Shown: positions 54,872 to 63,509 of the stretch, one piece after another
How the letters are laid out: every line of letters begins with the position of its first letter
Position numbering within the stretch: the stretch's first letter is position 1
Origin: Ctena decussata
Lineage: Eukaryota; Mollusca; Bivalvia; Lucinida; Lucinidae
DNA length: 64,000 bases
Assembly (NCBI GenBank): GCA_963989385.1
Contig: OZ022500.1
Coordinates: 24,318,460-24,382,459, forward strand
Direction: 5' to 3'
Made by a program: the position numbers and the translations under genes
The notes under the pieces: generated by a model
What the model was told of the DNA's origin: nothing
What the model saw: only the letters and a program-made list of their open reading frames with translations
The model's database searches: none

Positions 54872-57434
54872 AAAATCATCTGACCATGGTATCCAGGTGA
54901 TATGGATATCAAACATTTATCCTTATAGTTCCTATGAAGCTTCACTGAAATCCAGCCAGTAGTTACTGAGAATTTACCAGGAGAAAATGAATACCCAATA
55001 TTTTGATGCAAGATTTATCAGAGGGCCATAATTCTGGAAAATAATCACCCGACCCTAACATGCTGGTGGTATGCAAATACATTCTTGATTCTAAATGTTA
55101 CCATAAGGCTATGCTGAACAGTAGCAGGAAGCAACTATTGCTGAATATTTATGCAGACATGAAGCTAAAATGATTTTTGAAAATTTTCTTACATATTTCT
55201 ATGGTTCAGACCTAGGACCCCATGAGGCATGGCCATTTTATGGCCACTACAAGATTAAACTCTGTGAAGGACCACTACGCCATGCTACATACCAAATTTC
55301 AAGCATCTGAGCCTAGCGGTTCTGAAGTAGAAGATTTTTAAGAATATTTTATTTTCGAACCCAAATCCACCCCTGCTGTAGGGCTATTTTTAAGACCCTT
55401 GTGCTGTAGAGCTATTTTTAAGACCATTGGGCCACCATTTGAATAAACTTGGTAGAGATTCATTACTCAATGTTTCATACCAAATTTCATGTATCTGAGC
55501 CAAGTGGTTATGAAGAAGAACAATTTTGAATATTTTTCAATGTATTTCTATGATTCAAACCTAGGAATCCCTGCCCTGGGGCCATTTTGGACCCTGGGGC
55601 CACCAATTGAACAAACTTGGCAAAGGACCATTAGGCAATGCTACATACCAAATTTCAAGCATCTGAGCCAACCAGTTCTGGAGAAGATGATTTTTGAATA
55701 TTTTTCTATGTATTTCTATGGTTCAAACCTAAAACTCCCTGTCCTGGGGCCATTTTTGACCCTTGGGCCACCATTTGAACACACTTGGTAAAGGATCACT
55801 AGGCAATGCTACATGCCAAATTTCAAGAATCTGAGTCAAGTGGTTCGGAAGCAGAAGATTTTTTAATATTTTTCTATTTATTTCTATGGTTCAACACAGG
55901 ACTCCCTGTCCTGGGCCATTTTGGACCCTGGGGCCACCACTTGAATACACTTGGTAAAGGAACACTAGGCAAAGGAACATGCCAAATTTCAAGCATCTAA
56001 GCCAAGCAGTTATGGAGAAGAAGACTTTTGAATATTTTTCTATGTATTTCTAAGGATCAAACCTAGGACTCCCTGCTGTGAGGCCATTTTGGACCCTGTG
56101 TCCACCATCTGAACAAACTTAAAAAAGGACCACTAAGTAATGCTACATACCAAATTTCAAGCATCTGAGCCAAGCAGTTCTGGAGAAGAAGATTTTGAAT
56201 CTATGTATTTCTATGGTTCAGACCTACGACTCCCTGCCATGGGGCCGCTTTTTGGACCCTGGGTGAGTGAGTGAGTGAACTCGGGTTTAACGTCCCACCA
56301 ACAACGAGGTCATATGGAGACGGGACCTCGGTTTAAAGTCTCATCCGAAAGACCGGAGAAGCGGGGGATCGATCTTGCGGCCCCTGGATTGGTAGTCTGG
56401 AGTGTTATCCACTACGCTACAGCCGCTCCTTTGGACCCTGGGGCCACCATTTTAACAAACTTGGTAGAGGACCACTAGACAATGCTACATACCAAATTTC
56501 AAGCATCTGAGCCAAGCAGTTCTGGAGAAGAAGATTTTTAAAATTTTTTTAGTGTCGAACCCAAGACCCCCTGCCCCAGAGCCATTTTGGACCCTGGGGC
56601 CACCATTTGAACAAACTTGGTAGAGGACCACTAGGCAATGTTACATACCAAATTTCAAGCATCTGAGCCAAGCAGTTCTGGAGAAGAAGATTTTTAAGTA
56701 TTTTTTAGTTTCGAACCCAAGACCCCCTGCCCCAGAGCCATTTTGGACCCTGGGGCCACCATTTGAACAAACTTGGTAGAGGACCACTAGGCAATGTTAC
56801 ATACCAAATTTCAAGCATCTGAGCCAAGCAGTTCTGGAGAAGAAGATTTTTAAGTATTTTTTAGTTTCGAACCCAAGACCCCCTGCCCCAGAGCCATTTT
56901 GGACCCTGGGGTCACCAATTGAACAAATTTGGTAGAGGACCACTAGGCAATGTTTCATACCAAATTTCAAGCATCTGAACAAAGCAGTTCTGGAGAAGAA
57001 GATTTTTAAGCATTTTTTAGTTTCGAACCCAAGACCCCCTGCCCCAGGGCCATTTTGGACCCTGGGGCCACCATTTGAACAAACTTGGTAGAGGACCACT
57101 AGACAATGCTTCATACCAAATTTCAAGCATCTGAGCCAAGCAGTTCTGGAGAAGAAGATTTTTAAGTATTTTTTAGTTTCGAACCCAAGACCCCCTGCCC
57201 CAGGGCCATTTTGGACCCTTGGGCCACCATTTGAACAAATTTGGTAGAGGACCACTAGACAATGCTTCATACCAAATATCAAAGCCCTAGGCCTAGTGGT
57301 TTCAGAGAAGATGTCACTTAAAGCAAATTGTTGACGACGGACGACGCACGACGGACGACGCACGACGGACAACGGACGACGGACACTGGGTGATCACAAT
57401 AGCTCACCCTGAGCCTCTGGCTCAGGTGAGCTAA
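54872..57434 (+). mobile_element. tandem-core element, third core type, directly abutting
   Basis: Begins immediately after the previous element's AGGTGAGCTAA. The head is degenerate (GACCATGGTATCCAGGTGAT). About a dozen units of 155-170 bp follow (ACCAAATTTCAAGCATCTGA, TTTTGGACCCTGGGGCCACC). The last five (56440-57290) are nearly identical, pointing to recent amplification. A GACGACGGACGACGCACG block leads to hairpin GAGCC-TCT-GGCTC (57411-57423) and AGGTGAGCTAA. A SINE sits in it at 56264-56429. The long minus-strand frame over 56797-57372 is an artefact of the units. Confidence 0.75.
56264..56429 (-). mobile_element. tRNA-derived SINE with 13-bp target duplication
   Basis: Minus strand: GGAGCGGCTGTAGCGTAGTG (A-box region), a B-box region AGATCGATCCCCCG, then GGATGAGACTTTAAACCGAG and GTCCCGT, and tail GAGTTCACTCACTCACTCA. 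TTTGGACCCTGGG flanks both sides exactly (56251-56263 and 56430-56442). The GATGAGAC-TTAAACCGAGGTCCC core is, from memory, a domain shared by SINEs of many invertebrates. Confidence 0.9.
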
Positions 57435-57439
57435 AAACA

Positions 57440-58045
57440 GAGGACATGACGTTAACTAAGGTCGACGCCGCCTCCGTAATAGGCTTTGCGCGACAGCATC
57501 ATCCGCAGTGATACTTGCAAATCAACGTTGAAGACGTCACAATATCAAAACAGTAAGAAGTAGTCGAAAGAGTGTTGCATAAGATAACGCCGGCATCGCT
57601 TTATGCATTTCAGTAACGTAATGCTCTTTTACTGACGCCATTTAGGTAAATGATACAAATAAACTGCGTAATCTTTAAATTTGATAAGTTTCAAGCATTT
57701 TGTCGTTAAATAGTCAACACTGTCATGAGTAAACAGATCAGCAGCCAGCTATAAAAAGTGGAAGTTTTTAAATCCTTTCAGTATAGTAGGACGCCCCGGC
57801 ACTAAAGGTTCACTGTGTCCCCGCCCGCCACGACCACTCCCACGAGTGTTTTTGTGACAAAGAAAAATTGTGACATAGAAGAAGAACTAAAAAGTAGCAG
57901 AATTTGTTAAACAAAAAAATAATACAGAAAGAAAACAAAACCGTTTCTCAGGCGCCAGAGAATTGTTTACGTTCAGGAGCGTTGTGAAAAACGTTTCAAG
58001 GAAGGACTAATAATTTAACTGTACAGTAAAATGGTGGCCTCTTGC
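57440..58045. other. no supported gene; one family-C fragment
   Basis: 57785-57850 carries GTAGGACGCCCCGGCACTAA, the head of family C on the minus strand. The remainder is unrecognised. Confidence 0.35.
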
Positions 58046-58194
58046 CTGATTGTTTAAGTGTTCGCATATTTACAAGAATTTTGCAGTATGTAAATTTCGA
58101 TTGGCTTCTCATAATGCAAAAATTGCAAAGTGTACTGCGAATATTGCAAAGTGTACATTTTTATCAAATGTTTGCATATTAAGTCATTTCAGTT

Positions 58195-58553
58195 GTACAC
58201 ATTTTTTGTTACGGTTTGGTCATACTTGTACCTCTCAAGAAGCCGAAAGGCGGAAGCGCATAGGTAAGACAAATTATGCTCTGTTAATCTAAATATATGA
58301 TACTGCATCAGGCAAACTGGCATTTGACAACCGTCAAGTGTTTATATGGAAGCGACACGATGGAGATCTTCACATCCTATCTCAAACACCAAATTGGAAA
58401 GGAAACCCATTAGGATGGCAGACAAAGGCAAACAATACAAGCGAAAAGGCAAGAGGTCATCTCATTCCCAGCGTCTCATCTCCGCGAGGCTTACCTGAAA
58501 AGTTAAAGACTAATGGAAAGCTAAAAGGCAAAGACACTAACAGTAAAAGATAG
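58195..58553 (+). CDS. candidate 3' part of an unrecognised gene
   Basis: A coding-like run ends at TAG 58551-58553 and contains KLAFDNRQVFIWKRHDGDLH, ILSQTPNWKGNPLGW and a Lys-rich end (KLKGKDTNSKR). Upstream in the same frame GHTCTSQEAERRKRI ends at a consensus donor, ATAG|GTAAGA (58263/58264). An AG acceptor at 58311 would remove exactly 48 nt, including the only in-frame stop, and join in phase. A possible upstream acceptor is AAGTCATTTCAG (about 58194). 48 nt is short for a mollusc intron, so a one-stop pseudogene is the alternative. No family recognised. Confidence 0.35.
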
Positions 58554-58602
58554 TAGGTATATGATCAGAAATAAATCGAAAAAAAAACAACAACATGTAA
58601 TT

Positions 58603-58838
58603 GAGCCGCGACACGAGAAAACCAACAAAGTGGTTGTGCGCCCAGTGCAGACTCATATCAGCCTGTGCATCCGCCCTGTCTGATTAGACTCTTCACTAAG
58701 CGCTTTAAAGGTAGCTAAAGATCTAAGCTAGCTCCGTGCGGATAGCGAAGACTCTGATCAGACTGGGCGGATGCCCAGGCTGATCTGAGTCTACGCTGGG
58801 CGCACAACCACTTTGTAGGTTTTCTCGTAACGCGGCTC
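58603..58838. mobile_element. PalM palindromic MITE, copy j
   Basis: Ends GAGCCGCGACACGAGAAAAC and GTTTTCTCGTAACGCGGCTC. Exact duplication AATT (58599-58602 and 58839-58842). It starts about 50 bp after the stop of the candidate gene. Confidence 0.9.
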
Positions 58839-58839
58839 A

Positions 58840-59205
58840 ATTATGTTGCCTATTTACAACGCTGCTTTAGACAGTGCCTAGAGAGCACTTTTTCCACCGC
58901 TAGCTGATTAGTGTTGACAGGTTAAACTGGAGAAGTCGCAGCTGTTGAATATCTTGTGGAGTATAAATTTTGAAATAAAAATAAACGTGTGCAAACTGAG
59001 TCCCTGTGGATCTTTCTTCATAAATATTCATGTTTTGTCCAGCAAATTCGTGTTTATATCTTTGCACTGCAAAATGTCTCACAAAAAAGTAGCGTTTCTC
59101 CCTTTTAAGGCAAAAGTGTACATTCTCATGTTTTCTGTCATTTTTAGATAAAGAAATACGTTTTATTTCTTCCTGTATGCTTCCTTGGATGACGTAGTAA
59201 TTTTT
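58840..59205. other. no supported feature
   Basis: AT-rich, with no recognised repeat. It lies between the two coding-like segments. Confidence 0.3.
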
Positions 59206-59207
59206 AA

Positions 59208-59348
59208 ATGGGGTCTACTCGTAAAGAAACGAATTTTGCTCCTAGAGGAGAAGATTTTCCTTTAGTAGTTGACCCTAATTCAGAAAGAGTGGAAAATGAA
59301 AATGGTACAGTTGCTTCCTATGACGGTATACGTATTCACCTTTACTGA
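59208..59348 (+). CDS. short unrecognised ORF or exon (46 aa)
   Basis: MGSTRKETNFAPRGEDFPL, then VVDPNSERVENENGTVAS and a stop at 59346-59348. Codon use and composition look coding (acidic and polar, no low complexity). A possible donor, AATG|GTACAG, lies within it, so it may be a first exon. The ATG context is weak (T at -3). It could belong to the same gene as 58195-58553 or be chance. Confidence 0.3.
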   Translation: MGSTRKETNFAPRGEDFPLVVDPNSERVENENGTVASYDGIRIHLY

Positions 59349-59396
59349 AAGCCAGTCTGCAAGTTCTGTTTACAGTCCAATGCGATTTCTTCAAAT

Positions 59397-59599
59397 GAGC
59401 CGCGACACGACAAAACCAACAATGTGGTTGTCCGCCCAGTCTGATTAGAGTCATCACTGTCCGCAAGGAGGTAGCTTAGAGCCTTAGCTACCGTTTTAAC
59501 ACTTAACAAAGAGTCTGATAAAACTAGACGGCTGCCCAGGCTGATCTGAGTCTTCGCTGGGCGCACAACCACATTGTTGGTTTTGTCGTGTCGTGGCTT
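59397..59599. mobile_element. PalM palindromic MITE, copy k (left-arm deletion)
   Basis: Starts GAGCCGCGACACGACAAAAC and ends GTTTTGTCGTGTCGTGGCTT. About 30 bp are missing from the left arm, between GTGGTTGT and CCGCCCAGTCTGATTAGAGT. No exact target duplication. Confidence 0.8.
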
Positions 59600-60165
59600 A
59601 TTAATGTATGTGCTAAATATTGATTTCCTGACTGTGGAATAGAGACATTAAAATACTAACTGCATGTAAATGATACATATACTTAAAGCCGAAAGTTCCG
59701 CACCCATCCATGCAGAACTTTTGTCCTAAAGTTATTATTTGATGTGCTAGTAAATAGTATTCTATTGTCATTTTTTACATCCCCTCTTTAATTTATATTT
59801 AACTGATAATTGTATGCGTTAACCTTTAGTTGCATGGTTTGTTATTACATGCATGTTTATTTCTATCAGTTTCTAGCACCTTAAAATTCATGATAAGCAA
59901 ATTGCACACCATATTTGTGTTTTCCGAGAAAAATATCAGTAATTTGTAATATCCATAAATGCATACTCTAACTATGCTCAGTGTTTGTGGTAGTGATATT
60001 ATTATTAGTATTTATTTACATATGCTAGAAGTGGCTTAAATCAGATATGATTAAAAAATCTTGGACAAAATAAGCCATAGCACTTTCTGACGTCAAATGC
60101 ATAATATTAACCCATTTTTACTACTACTATTATACCACAAAACATGACAGATTCAAATAAAGAAA
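59600..60165. other. no supported feature
   Basis: AT-rich, with no recognised protein or repeat. Confidence 0.3.
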
Positions 60166-60167
60166 AT

Positions 60168-60310
60168 TTGATAGGCGAGAGAAAACTGTCGAAACAAAAT
60201 CTGCCCGCACCTACTGCCAGAACAGTAGGCCAATGCCCTAGTTATATCCAAACTAATGGTACGCCCCAGCACTGAAAGTATCTAACAATCGTGCGAACCA
60301 GCCACCCAGA
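60168..60310 (-). repeat. SINE-like family C, copy 10 (partial)
   Basis: Plus strand CTGCCCGCACCTACTGCCAG, AACAGTAGGCCAATGCCCTA and GGTACGCCCCAGCACTGAAA are the reverse of the family head. Confidence 0.6.
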
Positions 60311-60342
60311 AAATACCCAAGATTTTTTTAAATGTATTATTT

Positions 60343-60549
60343 GAGCCGCGACACGAGAAAACCAACAAACTGGCATGTGCACCCAGCAAAGAGTCAGATC
60401 AGCCTGGGCATACGCCAAGTCTGATCAGTCTTTGCTTTGCGCTTAAAGGGTAGCATTTGGTCTAAGGTGGCTCCATGCGGACAGCGAAGACTCTGATCAG
60501 ACTGGGCGTATGCGCACATGCCACAGTTTTGATTTCTCATTTCACGGCT
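60343..60549. mobile_element. PalM palindromic MITE, copy l (degraded right end)
   Basis: Left end GAGCCGCGACACGAGAAAAC intact; right end reduced to TTTGATTTCTCATTTCACGG. Part of the right arm is deleted after GACTGGGCGTATGC. Confidence 0.75.
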
Positions 60550-60847
60550 AACTTTTCGGTTTGTGTGAATAATAAGATTAAACAATTATAAATATCCTGA
60601 TCTCTCTCAACAGAAAATCATGAGGGACCGACCATTCTGGGGGTGGGGCTGGTATATGTTTTTGAAGGAAAAATATCCCTGTCTTTGAATATGCAAGAAA
60701 AAAAATAGATTGGCTCATGAGGGGATTGAAATAAATAATCTGGCCTAAAAATTAAGTGGAAAAAAAAAAATAACCTGGCTCCACCTAAAATTTCAATAAA
60801 ATAGTCTGCAGATAATTTCGTTTGAATTGAATTTTTGAATTGTCGCT

Positions 60848-60877
60848 GGGGGGGGGGGGGGGGGGGGGGGGGGGGGG
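60848..60877 (+). repeat. poly-G tract (30 G)
   Basis: An uninterrupted run of 30 G, the longest in the window. Length may be unreliable in assembly. Confidence 0.85.
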
Positions 60878-61229
60878 CGCAACCTCCCAGACCCCCCATA
60901 TTTATAGTTTTAATATTATCTACACCAGCAGCCCCGCCACCCCATGTGCATACATTTACTAAACATCCTATACAACATTCACATACATGTGTTATTGATC
61001 TGGCACATTACTAAGTAACTGTTTCTACTAACTAAAACTGAACTGCAAAAGAGTCACTAGCTTATGGGACACAAAGCCATTATGGCAAAACAAACACTCT
61101 AAAAGGCAAAATTCCTAAAGAAAAAGCCTTTATTTTTTTTTATTATTATCCCTAGTTTTGCTCTATTGTTTCCAGTCTTAAGAGTGCCATTAAAATTGGG
61201 AAATAACTTTGGCTTCTGGGAGCGCCCCT

Positions 61230-61283
61230 CCCCCCCCCCCCCCCCGACCACCACCACCACCACCACCACCACACACACACACA
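61230..61283 (+). repeat. poly-C / (CCA)n / (CA)n microsatellite
   Basis: 16 C residues, then GA, nine or so CCA units, then about seven CA units. Confidence 0.9.
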
Positions 61284-62079
61284 AAAAACCCTCTTGCTAA
61301 CTTCTTAGCAAAGAACTTTTAGCACTTTAGTAAATTGCATTCATTTACAATGTGACTCTATCATTAAGTATTTATCAAACTTTCAAAAGTGCAAGTAATA
61401 GCATGTTTGAGCATATGATTGGGCTAGAAAACAAACCTTAAATTTAAATGCCTAATGTTATAGCCCTAAATCTTTGCGAAAATAGCCCTATTTTTTTGTC
61501 AAAATAACCCTAATTTAAGGCCTAATTTTTTGCCAAGCTCATACAGGGATGTTTGCATCTGTACCATAGATGAAGAGAGTAACATGCTCCAGGCCCTGGT
61601 TTGCAGAAGCAAGCTAAACTATGCCCTTGGCCTGGTTACAGACAGCACCATGTTCTTTTTGTGAGAAAATAAGGTGTAAAAATTAGTGATGTGGGTAAAA
61701 TAAAAGGACGTTAAGGTCAAATAAATAAGGATCTGATAGTTCAGCCTGTAAAATAAAAAACAATAAATTGTTCGAGTTAGTTTGTAAAAAAAAAGAAATT
61801 AGCTCCCTCAAGGTGAAAAAAGAAAGATATTGTTTCCAGAGGCCAATAAAAAAAATAACTTGGCTCCACCCAAGAATACCCCCCCCCTCCCCTCCCCTCA
61901 AAATATCAAATGGTCGGTCCCTAAGCCTATCAGACGTACTCTCATGAACTCTCTCCCCTCTGTCTTTCATGCTTTTTATTTACCAAATCATTCATTCAAA
62001 AATCTTTGAAGTTCAAAAGAAACCAACTTATGATAAAACCATGCTCATTATGTTTATCGAACATTCATGAACAAGGAAT

Positions 62080-62215
62080 GGTAGGTAGGAAAATTCTCAG
62101 GAACTGACACAATATAATCCAATATCCCACCCAAGTTATTATGTGAGAAAAGACAACACAAACGTAGACACCATCAAATGCATCACGAGCGGAAGCCAAG
62201 TGAATTCACAAAATC
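62080..62215 (-). repeat. dispersed repeat family B, copy 6 (5' part)
   Basis: GGTAGGAAAATTCTCAGGAA, CTGACACAATATAATCCAAT and ATCCCACCC, then 'gagaaaagacaacacaaa'. It duplicates the start of the copy at 62335. Confidence 0.6.
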
Positions 62216-62334
62216 ATGATGTCCAACTTGTTCTGAGCCAATTTATCATAATTCAAGGATTACGGTAAAGAAAAACTATTTCTGAAAGGTAGCTAACATT
62301 CTTCTCGAAAACGATACTTTGATGCTTTAAATGC

Positions 62335-62530
62335 ATTTAAGTACGTAGGAAAACTCTCGGGAACTGACATAATTCAATCCAAGATCCCACCCAATACACT
62401 ATCTGGGAAAAAGACAACACGAAATAAGTTACCACCGAAGACATCACTAACGGCAGCCATGTGAACAGCCATTTCCCATGTAGGTGGTCACTGGGCCAGC
62501 TATTAAACCATGTAGGTGGTAGTTGGGCTA
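62335..62530 (-). repeat. dispersed repeat family B, copy 7
   Basis: ACGTAGGAAAACTCTCGGGA, then ACTGACATAATTCAATCC, GCAGCCATGTGAACAGCCAT and TTCCCATGTAGGTGGTCACT. The CATGTAGGTGGT block is repeated 40 bp later. Confidence 0.65.
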
Positions 62531-62661
62531 ATGAGGCCTTAAAGTAATATTAAGCTGATTCAGAAATGACTATGAAATGATTAAGTAGCCAAACCTTAAT
62601 TATAAATGTTCAATAAACAATATTCATAAAGCCATTTGGCAAGCCCAGTAGACATTTATTA

Positions 62662-62709
62662 GCAACCGACCAAAGAGTTGTTTGCCGCCAAACAACGAAT
62701 ATTGGTTGC
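62662..62709. repeat. 48-nt imperfect hairpin
   Basis: GCAACC ... GTTGTTTG-CCGC-CAAACAAC ... GGTTGC. The 8-bp inner stem is perfect around a 4-nt loop and the 6-bp outer stem is perfect, separated by an asymmetric bulge. Confidence 0.65.
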
Positions 62710-62993
62710 TTTACGATATAACGCGTATTTCTTTTCTAGTCTATTCTGTCCCATATCACTAAGGCTTTGAATTTTTTCTGTCACTGAATTTCCGGTCGGA
62801 GTTTTTTCTTGGGAGAAAATGATACGCTGTCGTATGTATTGGACATAAAGAAGAATCTTCACCGAAATTAAAAAAATGTTATGTCAAGATTTCACTTTTT
62901 TATTGTCCTGTTGAATAAACTTTGTGTACTATCTTTCTGTTTTCATTATATATGGAAGCGTCCTAGTGACAGGTTGAAAAAATATTTATCTCA

Positions 62994-63504
62994 TACGTAG
63001 GAGATAGGAAGTCCTACGTAGGACTTAGTAACTCCTACGTAGGACTTAGTAACTCCTACGTAGGACTTAGTAACTCCTACGTAGGACTTACCAACTCCTA
63101 CGTAGGACTTAGTAACTCCTACGTAGGACTTAGTAACTCCTACGTAGGAGTTAGTAAGTCCTACGTAGGACTTACTAACTCCTACGTAGGACTTACTAAC
63201 TCTTACGTAGGAGTTAATAAGTCTTACGTAGGACTTACTAACTCCTACGTAGGACTTACTAACTCCTACGTATGAGATAATAAGTCCTACGTAGGACTTA
63301 GTAACTCCTACGTAGGATTTACTAAGTCCTACGTAGGACTTATTATCTCATACGTAGGAGTTAGTAAGTCCTTCGTAGGACTTACTAACTCCTACGTAGG
63401 ACTTACTAACTCCTACGTATGAGATAATAAGTCCTACGTAGGACTTAGTAAGTCCTACGTAGGTGTTACTATCTCCTACGTAGGACTTAGCTGTTTCATA
63501 CGTA
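62994..63504. repeat. 21-bp minisatellite of palindromic units (25 units)
   Basis: Centres reading TACGTA recur every 21 bp, from 62994-62999 through 63477-63482, with the last at 63499. One centre (63372) is TTCGTA and the last step is 22 bp. Most units are TCCTACGTAGGA joined by 9-bp linkers, CTTAGTAAC, CTTACTAAC or their inverses. 63246-63377 forms one larger palindrome with few mismatches, and a block from 63252 recurs 147 bp later at 63399. No unique spacers, so not a CRISPR. Confidence 0.95.
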
Positions 63505-63509
63505 AGAGA

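Larger units (their letters stand above)
60623..61922. mobile_element. TIR-bounded segment (AGGGACCGACCATT ends)
   Basis: AGGGACCGACCATT at 60623-60636 and its perfect inverse at 61909-61922. Just inside each end lies G/C-rich homopolymer sequence. ATAACCTGGCTCCACC (60769 on) recurs in direct orientation as ATAACTTGGCTCCACC (61856 on). It holds a 30-G run (60848-60877), a C16 run followed by (CCA)n and (CA)n (61230-61283), and no recognised transposase. It is either one 1.3-kb non-autonomous element or two related elements in opposite orientation. Confidence 0.55.

Noticed and set aside
56797..57372. 191-residue minus-strand protein
   Set aside because: The frame is open only because the underlying units of about 155 bp lack stops in that frame; it repeats itself and lies within a non-coding tandem-core element.
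61440..61530. Telomere-like repeats
   Set aside because: Isolated ATAACCCTAA and similar words occur, but there is no tandem TTAGGG/CCCTAA array.
62994..63504. CRISPR array
   Set aside because: Repeats are regular, but there are no unique spacers. The 21-bp units are contiguous palindromic satellite units in an animal genome.
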